Positions 1-10,856 of a stretch of 64,000 bases of DNA are shown in pieces. Source of the stretch: Paucibacter sp. DJ2R-2 (GTDB lineage Bacteria > Pseudomonadota > Gammaproteobacteria > Burkholderiales > Burkholderiaceae_C). Numbering within the stretch: the stretch's first letter is position 1; each line of letters begins with the position of its first letter. The stretch covers positions 124,001 through 188,000 of the forward strand of contig NZ_JAJIRT010000006.1 in NCBI RefSeq assembly GCF_025717675.1, read 5' to 3'. The position numbers and the translations under genes were made by a program. Under the pieces are notes generated by a model, which was given only the letters and a program-made list of their open reading frames with translations, was not told the DNA's origin and searched no databases.

Positions 1-648
1 CATCGGACCGCTTTCCCAGACGGTGGCATCGCCCCGGTCGATCAGCTCGAGCACCGAACGCTCGAGCACAAAGAAACCGCCGCTGACCCAGCTGCCGTCA
101 CCGAGCGGCTTCTCGGAGAACTTGCTGATGCGCTGGCCCTCGATGTCGAGCGCGCCGAAGCGCCCGGGCGGCTGCACCGCGGTCACGGTCGCCTGACGAC
201 CTTGTGCCTTGTGGAACTCGATCAGCGCGGTCAGGTCAACATCGGCCAGACCGTCGCCATAGGTGAAGCAGAACGGCCCTTGGTCGGCGCCGTCGCTCAA
301 ATAGTGCTGGACGCGCTTCAGGCGGCCGCCGGTCTGTGTGTGTTCGCCGGTGTCGACCAGGGTCACGCGCCAGGGCTCGCAATGCCGGTCGCGAATCTCC
401 ATGCGGTTCTCGGCGAGGTCGAAGGTGACGTCGGACATGTGCAGGAAGTAGTTGGCGAAGTACTCCTTGATCACATAGCCCTTGTAGCCCAGGCAAATGA
501 TGAAGTCATTGATGCCGTGCTGCGAATACAGCTTCATCAAGTGCCACAGCACCGGCCGGCCGCCAATCTCGACCATGGGTTTGGGGCGCACCGAGGTTTC
601 CTCGGCCAGGCGCGTGCCCAGGCCTCCGGCAAGAATCACGGCCTTCAT
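1..648 (-). CDS. rfbF: Glucose-1-phosphate cytidylyltransferase (C-terminus cut by window edge)
   Basis: Makes CDP-glucose from CTP and glucose 1-phosphate in the cytoplasm, the first step towards CDP-linked dideoxy sugars for O-antigen or other surface glycans. The first 216 residues are visible and open with the nucleotidyltransferase signature GGLGTRL followed by RPKPMVEIGG, then TYGDGLADV around residue 130. Family members are about 257 residues, so about 40 are missing beyond position 1. The start at 648 has a GGAGGG ribosome site about 9 nt upstream. The rest of the presumed CDP-sugar operon would lie left of the window. A general sugar-nucleotide transferase is possible, but the match to RfbF is strong. 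Confidence 0.9.
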   Translation of the reverse strand, partial: MKAVILAGGLGTRLAEETSVRPKPMVEIGGRPVLWHLMKLYSQHGINDFIICLGYKGYVIKEYFANYFLHMSDVTFDLAENRMEIRDRHCEPWRVTLVDTGEHTQTGGRLKRVQHYLSDGADQGPFCFTYGDGLADVDLTALIEFHKAQGRQATVTAVQPPGRFGALDIEGQRISKFSEKPLGDGSWVSGGFFVLERSVLELIDRGDATVWESGPM

Positions 649-815
649 CGCAGGGGACCCTCCATGGCTGACACGCTCCCATCCATTGCACATGTGAACA
701 ATTCAGCATAAAGCCTGGCTGCCACACCCAAAAGCCGGAGTCGCACCGCAGAGAGCCGCCGTCTTTGCCACAGCAGCGACCAAAAAACTTCGGCCGAAGC
801 CCCAAAAAGCGCCGC

Positions 816-821
816 TACAAT
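816..821 (+). promoter_or_regulatory. Candidate -10 hexamer of gcv operon promoter
   Basis: TACAAT at 816-821 matches the sigma-70 -10 consensus at 5 of 6 positions and sits about 11 nt before the first riboswitch stem, as expected if transcription starts near 828. No good -35 is visible at 16-18 nt spacing; instead the palindrome at 788-799 covers that area, so an activator may be needed. Confidence 0.5.
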
Positions 822-832
822 CCCGCCGGTCA

Positions 833-1039
833 GGAGAGAGCTTCCTCGCGGAAGCCGCCGAAGGCGCAGTGGCACTGGTGATCCCACGCTGCGAACGCTC
901 AGGCAAAAGGACTGATAAAACGCCCGTTCACAAAACGTCGGGCGTCCTCACTGGAGAGAGACGGGTTTCGAGCCCGTCCACCGAAGGGGCAAGCTGTTGG
1001 CAATACGCCGGCGGCCAATCTCTCAGGTAAAGCGGACAG
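833..1039 (+). ncRNA. Tandem glycine riboswitch (two aptamers)
   Basis: Cis-acting RNA that binds two glycines and controls the downstream glycine cleavage genes. Aptamer 1 spans about 833-912: GGAGAGAG, then GCCGCCGAAGGCGCA, then GCTCAGGCAAAAGGAC. Aptamer 2 spans about 952-1039: GGAGAGAG, then CACCGAAGGGGCAAG, then TCTCTCAGGTAAAGCGGAC. The purine-rich 5' strand, the CCGAAGG core and the CUCAGG-AAA-GGAC 3' strand are diagnostic of this class, and the 39-nt linker is typical of the tandem form. Its position before gcvT is the classic location. It is inferred to switch the operon on when glycine is plentiful. Confidence 0.95.
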
Positions 1040-1103
1040 CGAGGGCATACCCACCCCACTCCTTGAGCCGGTCTCGAGGGTGTGGGCCAGATGTCTGCCC
1101 TCG
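1040..1103 (+). promoter_or_regulatory. Riboswitch expression-platform hairpin
   Basis: CGAGGGCA (1040-1047) pairs with TGCCCTCG (1096-1103). Nested inside are CCCAC/GTGGG and CCTTGAG/CTCGAGG. There is no T-run, so it is not an intrinsic terminator. It ends 13 nt before the gcvT ATG, which suggests control of ribosome access. The mode of control is an inference. Confidence 0.5.
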
Positions 1104-1116
1104 AAAGTTGCCCGCC

Positions 1117-2247
1117 ATGTCCGCTGCTGACACCTCCGCCCCCCTGCTCAAGACCCCGCTGCACGCTCTGCACATCGAACTTGGCGCCAAGATGGTGCCC
1201 TTCGGCGGCTACGACATGCCGGTCCAGTACCCGGCCGGCGTGATGGCCGAGCACAAGCACACACGCGCTGCCGCCGGCCTGTTCGATGTCTCCCATATGG
1301 GCCAGGTCCGCCTGATCGGTGACGGCGCTGCCGCTGCGTTGGAAACCATCGTGCCGGTCGACGTCATCGACCTCGGCCTGTTCAAGCAGCGCTATGCCCT
1401 GTTCACCAATGAACAAGGCGGCATCCTGGACGACCTGATGATCGCCCGCCGCCCGGACGATCTCTTTGTGGTGGTGAACGCCGGCTGCAAGGTGCAGGAC
1501 ATCGCCCACATGCAAGCCAAGATCGGCGACAAGTGCCAGGTCTTGCCTCTGCCCGAACAAGCCCTGCTGGCCCTGCAAGGCCCGCAGGCCGTGACCGCTC
1601 TGTCGCGCCTGAACGCTGACGTGGCCAAGCTGACCTTCATGACCGGCGGCTTCTTCAATCTGGACGGCATCGACACCTTCCTGACCCGCTCGGGCTATAC
1701 CGGCGAAGACGGCTTCGAAATCTCGGTCCATCAAGACCAAGCGGTCGAATTGGCCCGCAAGCTGCTGGCCCAACCGGAAGTCAAGCCCATCGGTCTGGGC
1801 GCGCGCGATTCGCTGCGCCTGGAAGCGGGCCTCTGCCTCTACGGCCATGACATCGACACCAGCACCACCCCGGTCGAAGCCTCGCTGACCTGGGCCATCC
1901 AGAAGGTGCGTCGCGCCGGTGGCGCCCGCGCCGGCGGCTACCCCGGCGCAGCGGTGGTGGACGAACAGCTCGCCAACGGCGCCGCCCGCAAGCGCGTCGG
2001 CCTGGTCAGCAGCGAACGCATGCCGGTGCGCGAAGGCGCCAAGCTGGTCAACGCTGAGGGCGTGGAAATCGGCGTGGTCACCAGCGGCACTCTGGGCCCG
2101 ACGGTGGGCAAGCCGGTGGCCCTGGCCTATCTGGCCAAGGAATTCGCTGCCATGGGCACCGAAGTCTTCGCCATCGTCCGCGACAAGCGCACCCCGATGA
2201 CGGTGTCCAGCACCCCGTTCACACCCAACGGCTATTTCCGCGGCTGA
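1117..2247 (+). CDS. gcvT: Glycine cleavage system T protein (aminomethyltransferase)
   Basis: Transfers the methylene group from the aminomethyl-lipoyl H protein to tetrahydrofolate, releasing ammonia and giving 5,10-methylene-THF; cytosolic, part of the four-protein glycine cleavage system. The 376 residues are close to E. coli GcvT (364). Family motifs include LFDVSHMGQ near residue 55, GYTGEDGFEI near 190 and GLGARDSLRLEAGLCLYGHD near 230. I chose the ATG at 1117 because alignment with GcvT begins at LLKTPLHALH; an in-frame extension to 997 would run through the second riboswitch aptamer. The ribosome site is weak, fitting riboswitch control. gcvH and gcvP follow. Confidence 0.97.
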   Translation: MSAADTSAPLLKTPLHALHIELGAKMVPFGGYDMPVQYPAGVMAEHKHTRAAAGLFDVSHMGQVRLIGDGAAAALETIVPVDVIDLGLFKQRYALFTNEQGGILDDLMIARRPDDLFVVVNAGCKVQDIAHMQAKIGDKCQVLPLPEQALLALQGPQAVTALSRLNADVAKLTFMTGGFFNLDGIDTFLTRSGYTGEDGFEISVHQDQAVELARKLLAQPEVKPIGLGARDSLRLEAGLCLYGHDIDTSTTPVEASLTWAIQKVRRAGGARAGGYPGAAVVDEQLANGAARKRVGLVSSERMPVREGAKLVNAEGVEIGVVTSGTLGPTVGKPVALAYLAKEFAAMGTEVFAIVRDKRTPMTVSSTPFTPNGYFRG

Positions 2248-2360
2248 GCGGCTGAGCGCTTGAGAGTCGCTTCGACTCATATCGCGCTTGCCCGGCCACG
2301 ACCGGGCACCCTACATTTCAATTTCCTTTCCCCCACCTTCCGAAAGCAACGGAGCACCGC

Positions 2361-2738
2361 ATGAGCACAATCAAGTACACGCCTGACCACGAGTGGGTCC
2401 AGATCGAAGCCGACGGCATCGTCACCGTGGGCATCACCGTGCACGCACAGGACGCACTGGGCGATGTGGTGTTCGTGGACCTGCCGGCCGTGGGCAGCAG
2501 CTTCGCCGCCAAGGAAGTGGCCGGCGTGGTCGAGTCGGTCAAGGCGGCCGCTGATGTCTACATGCCGGTGTCCGGCGAAGTGACCGAAGTCAACGAAACC
2601 CTGCGCGACGACCCCTCGCTCGCCAATAGCGACCCGCTGAAGACCGGCTGGTTCTTCAAGGTCAAGCTCAGCGACGCCGCCGAGCTGGACGGCCTGATGG
2701 ACTGCACCGCGTACGACGAGCTGGTCAAGAACAGCTGA
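2361..2738 (+). CDS. gcvH: Glycine cleavage system H protein
   Basis: Small lipoylated carrier that shuttles the aminomethyl intermediate from the P protein to the T protein and is reoxidised by dihydrolipoyl dehydrogenase. It has 125 residues, the usual size. The lipoyl attachment lysine is K61 in [15 protein letters not shown], and the N-terminal YTPDHEWV motif is intact. It starts 113 nt after gcvT and clearly belongs to the same operon. No gene for the shared L protein (dihydrolipoyl dehydrogenase) is in the window. Confidence 0.97.
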   Translation: MSTIKYTPDHEWVQIEADGIVTVGITVHAQDALGDVVFVDLPAVGSSFAAKEVAGVVESVKAAADVYMPVSGEVTEVNETLRDDPSLANSDPLKTGWFFKVKLSDAAELDGLMDCTAYDELVKNS

Positions 2739-2886
2739 TTCGCTTGGCCGCGGCGGCTCCCTCAGTGAGGCCGCGGCACCCCCTGCCACAGGGCGCATTC
2801 ATTCCTTGCGCTTTGCTGTGGCAGGCTCTCCCGAACACAAACGGCCCGAGGCCGCCACAAGCGGCGCCAGGCCCCAAGGATTTGCC

Positions 2887-5781
<2,895 letters not shown>

Positions 5782-5922
5782 TCGCACGAGAGTTTTTTGC
5801 TGCGCCGCTGCCATGCGTCGTTGGTCCGGTGCTCGGAATCCTCACGTACAGGAAGTACGTTCCGGTTCCTGTGCTCCGTCCGCCTTGCCTGACAGCCGCT
5901 CGCGACAAAAACTCTCATGCGA
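5782..5922. repeat. 141-nt imperfect palindrome after gcvP
   Basis: Begins directly after the gcvP stop codon. The left arm TCGCACGAGAGTTTTT (5782-5797) mirrors the right arm AAAAACTCTCATGCGA, which ends at 5922, with one mismatch. The centre holds ACGTAC-AGGAA-GTACGT (about 5847-5863). The interior also has loosely mirrored C/G-rich segments. It reads like a structured repeat or small non-autonomous element rather than a simple terminator. No second copy is seen in this window. Confidence 0.55.
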
Positions 5923-5923
5923 T

Positions 5924-5940
5924 GCGTCCCTACGGGACGC
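5924..5940. repeat. Perfect 7-bp hairpin
   Basis: GCGTCCC-TAC-GGGACGC, a perfect 7-bp stem with a 3-nt loop between the palindrome and the terminator of the gcv operon. Role unknown. Confidence 0.5.
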
Positions 5941-5948
5941 CACACACC

Positions 5949-6000
5949 GGCCGGCTGCCCGTCCGATGGATCTATCACCATCGACGCCAGCCGGCTTTTT
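5949..6000 (+). terminator. Intrinsic terminator of the gcv operon
   Basis: GCCGGCT (5950-5956) pairs with AGCCGGC (5989-5995). An inner stem, CGTC plus GATGG against CCATCGACG, lies inside it, and TTTTT follows at 5996-6000. It points towards sdaA, 61 nt upstream of that ATG, so it either isolates sdaA from gcvTHP or acts as an attenuator. A further hairpin GGCCTGA-TTCT-TCAGGCC (6010-6027) lies between it and the sdaA ribosome site. Confidence 0.75.
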
Positions 6001-6061
6001 CACAAGACCGGCCTGATTCTTCAGGCCAGGCTCGGATCTCACACCAACGCTTGGAGGCCCC

Positions 6062-7453
<1,392 letters not shown>

Positions 7454-7477
7454 GCCGGGCTCAAGTCTCCAAGACAA

Positions 7478-7503
7478 AAAAGGCGACCCGAGGGTCGCCT
7501 TTT
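7478..7503. terminator. Bidirectional intrinsic terminator
   Basis: AAAAGGCGACCC-GA-GGGTCGCCTTTT: a 12-bp stem with A and T runs on both sides. It lies 24 nt after the sdaA stop and 19 nt after the end of the convergent PEP-CTERM gene, so it can serve both strands. Confidence 0.85.
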
Positions 7504-7522
7504 GCTCAGCGCGGAAGATGCA

Positions 7523-8347
7523 TCAAGCGCTGCGGCGGCGGCGTGAGACCGCGCCCAAGCCAGCCAAAGCCAGACCAACCAGGAGCATGGAGCTGGGTTC
7601 AGGCACGGTCGAGGGCGGCTGCACCGAACCATTGCGCACGCTGAAGCTGTAGCGACCAGCGACATTGGAGTTCAATGAGCCACTGACCAGGGCATTCGCG
7701 CCGCCGTCCAGAAAGGCGCCGTTGACAGCTGAGCCAGCCAACTCAAAGGAGTTCACATTGCCATTGGACCAACCTACACGGGCTGAATTTCCGCCCTGAC
7801 CGCCGGCGCCGCCGCTGGCATTGCCCGTTTCCCAAAGCACCTTGTCGTAGTTGAACTCGAAGTCGAAATCACCCGCGCCCACATCCGAACGGTCGGTGAT
7901 GATCAGCTGGAAGGTGTTGAGCTTATCGACGCCGTTGGAGAAGTAGCCAACGTCGATCCAATTGACGCCAAACACCTTGCGTCCATTGATCAGGTCCTGG
8001 CCGTACTGGGTCAGGCCGCTGCTGGCGCCACGGGTATCCACATCGGCAAAGTAGGCAGCCAGGATCTGGCGTGCCGTGCCCTGCAAGCCGAAGGGCGTAT
8101 AGGTGCCGAGGGCAGCATCAAACGTGACGTTACCGTTGTTGTTGACGAACAGGCTGCTCGAAGTCAGGCCAAAGAAATTGATGTTGAAACCCAGGGCTAC
8201 TGGACCCACCGAATCATCATCGTTGGCGCTCAAGGTCGAGTCGGTGAACTTCACGGTGTCGTGAACCGCACCGGCCGAAGCCACAGTGCTGGCCATCATC
8301 AGGCCGCAAGCCAAAAGTGCGGCGGAAATGCTGTTGTAGATCTTCAA
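7523..8347 (-). CDS. PEP-CTERM sorting-domain protein with NIDO-like domain
   Basis: Predicted exported surface protein processed by an exosortase. A signal peptide covers roughly residues 1-26 (KIYNSIS, then a hydrophobic stretch ending ASAGA). The body resembles the nidogen extracellular (NIDO) domain: FFGLTSSSLFVNNNGNVTF, then AAYFADVDTR. The C-terminus has VPEPSSM at 248, a hydrophobic helix and an RRRR tail, the full PEP-CTERM signal. I chose the TTG start at 8347 (274 residues) because AGGGA lies 8 nt upstream and the signal peptide then begins correctly; a TTG at 8371 has no ribosome site. It is preceded by a sigma-54-like promoter and a hairpin. No exosortase gene is in the window. 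Ligand unknown. Confidence 0.9.
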   Translation of the reverse strand: MKIYNSISAALLACGLMMASTVASAGAVHDTVKFTDSTLSANDDDSVGPVALGFNINFFGLTSSSLFVNNNGNVTFDAALGTYTPFGLQGTARQILAAYFADVDTRGASSGLTQYGQDLINGRKVFGVNWIDVGYFSNGVDKLNTFQLIITDRSDVGAGDFDFEFNYDKVLWETGNASGGAGGQGGNSARVGWSNGNVNSFELAGSAVNGAFLDGGANALVSGSLNSNVAGRYSFSVRNGSVQPPSTVPEPSSMLLVGLALAGLGAVSRRRRSA

Positions 8348-8374
8348 GTCAGTGTTCCCTAGAGGAGTCAAAAC

Positions 8375-8400
8375 GAAAGCCCGCAGAGTGGCGGGCTTTC
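8375..8400 (-). promoter_or_regulatory. Predicted 5'-terminal mRNA hairpin of the PEP-CTERM gene
   Basis: GAAAGCCCGC / GCGGGCTTTC form a perfect 10-bp stem with loop CACTCT on the minus strand. From the -24/-12 element just upstream, the transcript would start at about 8397, so this stem would occupy the very 5' end of the mRNA. Alternatively it terminates the upstream solute-binding-protein gene, but only a short interrupted T-run follows. Confidence 0.55.
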
Positions 8401-8408
8401 TTTGTGAC

Positions 8409-8423
8409 GCAGGGTTTGTGCCA
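8409..8423 (-). promoter_or_regulatory. Sigma-54 (-24/-12) promoter candidate for PEP-CTERM gene
   Basis: On the minus strand the sequence reads TGGCACAAACCCTGC. The invariant GG and GC dinucleotides have the exact spacing of the RpoN consensus TGGCAC-N5-TTGC, with one mismatch in the -12 block. Predicted start of transcription is near 8397. Control of PEP-CTERM genes by RpoN with the PrsK/PrsR system has been described in related bacteria. Confidence 0.6.
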
Positions 8424-8558
8424 AGAAACTAAGTGCTTGATTCAACGGTAATTTGCACGAAACAGAACGTAACGCTGTCAGAAAACCCGACATTGAAGTA
8501 ACAAGTGCATACAAATTCACCATGACGAGAGGCATGGTCGGCACAGTATGCGAGGACC

Positions 8559-9320
8559 TCAGCGCTTGAGCGGCGGACTGTCCTGCGGCAACCAACGCTT
8601 GTAGATGGCAACAAAGCTGCCGTCGCGTTTCATGGCATCGAGCTGGGTCTGCCAGGCCTTGACCCGCGCATCAGGCGTGTCCGGCGAAAAGGCGATGTAG
8701 CCCTCGGCGCTGGCATAGCTGTAGACGATCTCAAGCGCCTCTTCGGCCACGCCCGCTTGGGCCATGATCTTGGGCATGGACAGGCGCTCGGTGGCAAAGT
8801 AGTCGGCCCGGCCGGCCAGCAGCATGCGAATGGCCGCCGGAGGGTCGGCCACACTGACCAGATTCCGGAACCCCAGCTGCTTGAGCTCCTCCGAGGTGTA
8901 CCAATCACGCACCACCAGCACGGCCTTGGCGCGCTTGGCGTCCTCCATGCTGCGCAGGCGCACACCGCCACGTGCCGGCCCGTAGATGGAACTGTAGAAG
9001 GTCACCACCGGACCCACCCATTTGAACAGGCGTTCCCGGCCCGCGGTACGCGCCATGCTGAACAAGGCGGTCTCCCCGCCCAGTTGGACATCCCGGTAGG
9101 CGCGCGCCCAGGGCATGAACTCGATCGGCAGGTCCAGCTGCAAGCGGCGCTGAATCTCTTGCACCACATCGACCGCGAGCCCGCGGGCTTCACCGCCTTC
9201 GCTGAAATTGATGGGCGGAAACTCTTCGCTGAGCAGGCGCTTCTGGGCCATGCTGGGCCCGGCCAGACACAGGGCGAGCAGCGCGGGGAACAGGGCGCGT
9301 GTGAAAAAACGTCGATCCAT
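8559..9320 (-). CDS. Periplasmic solute-binding protein (family 3 type)
   Basis: Resembles the amino-acid-binding (SBP_bac_3/PBPb) family: two lobes binding a small polar solute in the periplasm. Residues 1-25 (DRRFFTRALFPALLALCLAGPSMA) form a signal peptide with likely cleavage before QKRL; FPPINF and DVVQEIQRRL follow as in other members. It has 253 residues. The start at 9320 puts a signal peptide at the N-terminus; a GTG at 9356 would add a non-signal extension. No permease or ATPase gene is adjacent, so it may be an orphan receptor or a sensor partner rather than a transport component. Ligand not predictable. Confidence 0.75.
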   Translation of the reverse strand: MDRRFFTRALFPALLALCLAGPSMAQKRLLSEEFPPINFSEGGEARGLAVDVVQEIQRRLQLDLPIEFMPWARAYRDVQLGGETALFSMARTAGRERLFKWVGPVVTFYSSIYGPARGGVRLRSMEDAKRAKAVLVVRDWYTSEELKQLGFRNLVSVADPPAAIRMLLAGRADYFATERLSMPKIMAQAGVAEEALEIVYSYASAEGYIAFSPDTPDARVKAWQTQLDAMKRDGSFVAIYKRWLPQDSPPLKR

Positions 9321-9435
9321 CGGTGAAAAGAATAGCAGCCGCTCACGCTGGCTCACGCTCGGCCGCGCCGAATACCGGTCTTTTCACATGGGCTTGGCCG
9401 CTGCGAGCTTTGCCCGTTCAGCACCCGAGCGGTGT

Positions 9436-10677
9436 CTACAGATCGCGAGCCAGACCCGCGAACTGTTGCAGCATGAAATTCCAGTAGGGCAAGACACAGT
9501 CAATATGACCCGAAGGCTGGCTGGGGCACGCGTTCAGACTGACTTGCTGGCCGGCGCCTCGCCGCGCCATGCTGTCCAGGGCCAGGCTGGCGTTCAGATA
9601 GGGCACGGTCCGGTCCTCGCGACCATGAAACAGGTAGACCGGTTTCTGCGGCGCCCAGTCATGGACATCGCTTTCGGCCTTCAGACTCGCGCTGTCGTCG
9701 GCCAGATAGAGGTCGATGAAGCGGGGGTCGAAGCGAATGTCGCTGTCCTCGTCCACGACCAACTTAAGCAACTCGTCGCGGACGCGCTGCCGTACGTTGT
9801 CGCTCAGGAACCGAAGTACGCCGGGGTTCAGCAAGGTGCCGAGCGTCGCATTCTTCTCCTTCACCTGGCGCAGCAAATCGTCCAAGGTGGCCGACACACT
9901 GTAGGCCCCGGCTCCCGGCGCACTGGCCAGCAGCTGCAGACGCAGGGGGCTCTGGCTGTTCTGCAAGGCCCGGTGAGCCGCCATGGTGACATAGCCACCT
10001 TGCGAATAGCCGCCCATGAAGAGCTGACGGTTGTCAGCAATGCCGGCGCTGTAGCGCCAGTAGCGCGCCGCCGTCAGCAGGTCATTGACGGCCGACGCCG
10101 ATGGAGCGGCTTGCAAATAGGGGTGAGGCAGCTGCTTGGATACGCCGTAACCGATGTAGTCGGCCGCGACCACGATATAGCCGGCCGAAGCCATCATCAC
10201 CACGGCTTCGCTGGCCACCGCCTGGTTGCTGGGCGCCTCTCTCTCATGCATCAAGGTGGCATGCTGGTAGCTGAGCACCGGGCTGGGCGCACCGGCCGGC
10301 TTGAGCGGTACCGCCACCAGGCCGGAGGCGAGCACCTCACGGCCTTGGCCATCACGGGTGAGGTACTCCAGCCGATAGGCCCGGACCTCGTAGCGCGGTG
10401 TCAGCTGTGGAGCACGTGCCCCAGCAGCCTGGAGCACGGCGGCGATCTCGCCAACGGGGATGCTGCGCAAGAGGCTGGTCTGGCGCCATTCACCGGGGCC
10501 CGTCGCATTGAGGATGGTCTCAACCGGCGGAACGGGCACGGGCACCGGTTCGGGCACAGGATTCGGGCTCGAACCGCCCGAGCCAGAACAGGCCGACAGC
10601 GCCGCCGCACAGAGCAGCACACTCAAGCGTCGACAGAGCCTCAGGCGACTGATATTCCACTGGCTGTTCTGGTCCAT
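9436..10677 (-). CDS. Lipoprotein alpha/beta hydrolase (secretory-lipase-like)
   Basis: Predicted membrane-anchored esterase or lipase. The lipobox LSAC (27-30) gives lipid-modified C30. It is followed by a short Ser/Gly/Pro linker and an alpha/beta-hydrolase fold. The nucleophile elbow is GGYSQGG with S225; the acid is probably in HGREDRTVPY, and PSGHIDC supplies the His near the C-terminus. At 413 residues it is the size of the LIP-type secreted lipases. It stands alone between the solute-binding protein and an RND pump, all on the minus strand. Substrate unknown. Confidence 0.8.
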   Translation of the reverse strand: MDQNSQWNISRLRLCRRLSVLLCAAALSACSGSGGSSPNPVPEPVPVPVPPVETILNATGPGEWRQTSLLRSIPVGEIAAVLQAAGARAPQLTPRYEVRAYRLEYLTRDGQGREVLASGLVAVPLKPAGAPSPVLSYQHATLMHEREAPSNQAVASEAVVMMASAGYIVVAADYIGYGVSKQLPHPYLQAAPSASAVNDLLTAARYWRYSAGIADNRQLFMGGYSQGGYVTMAAHRALQNSQSPLRLQLLASAPGAGAYSVSATLDDLLRQVKEKNATLGTLLNPGVLRFLSDNVRQRVRDELLKLVVDEDSDIRFDPRFIDLYLADDSASLKAESDVHDWAPQKPVYLFHGREDRTVPYLNASLALDSMARRGAGQQVSLNACPSQPSGHIDCVLPYWNFMLQQFAGLARDL

Positions 10678-10750
10678 GGGCCCTCCCCGGGCGGGCTGGC
10701 CAGCCTCCGGTCGGATGGCCGGTTAGCAGGCACAGCGTGCAAGCAAGCAA

Positions 10751-10778
10751 CGGCCGGCATTTCACGCAATGCCGGCCG
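10751..10778 (-). terminator. Strong hairpin after RND permease gene (weak terminator)
   Basis: CGGCCGGCATT-TCACGC-AATGCCGGCCG, an 11-bp perfect stem in the 179-nt gap between the RND permease stop and the lipase start. It lacks a T-run, so termination is uncertain; it may instead block 3' exonuclease. Confidence 0.45.
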
Positions 10779-10856
10779 TCCCGTCAAGCCTCCGAAGCAC
10801 TGGCCTGCCAAGTGGCGGTCGCCGCCACCTCAAGGCCTGGCGGCTGCGCCCTGAGC

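Larger units (their letters stand above)
649..1116. other. 468-nt intergenic region with riboswitch leader
   Basis: No protein gene is visible here. The right part holds the gcv promoter, two glycine aptamers and an expression-platform hairpin, listed separately. The left part (649-780) is the upstream region of rfbF, reading left. A perfect palindrome CTTCGGCCGAAG lies at 788-799, just upstream of the gcv -10 hexamer. Confidence 0.75.

Noticed and set aside
8375-8400. Simple terminator of the solute-binding-protein gene
   Set aside because: Considered first, but it sits 159 nt after that gene, has only a short interrupted T-run, and falls exactly at the predicted sigma-54 start site; kept as a possible 5' hairpin.
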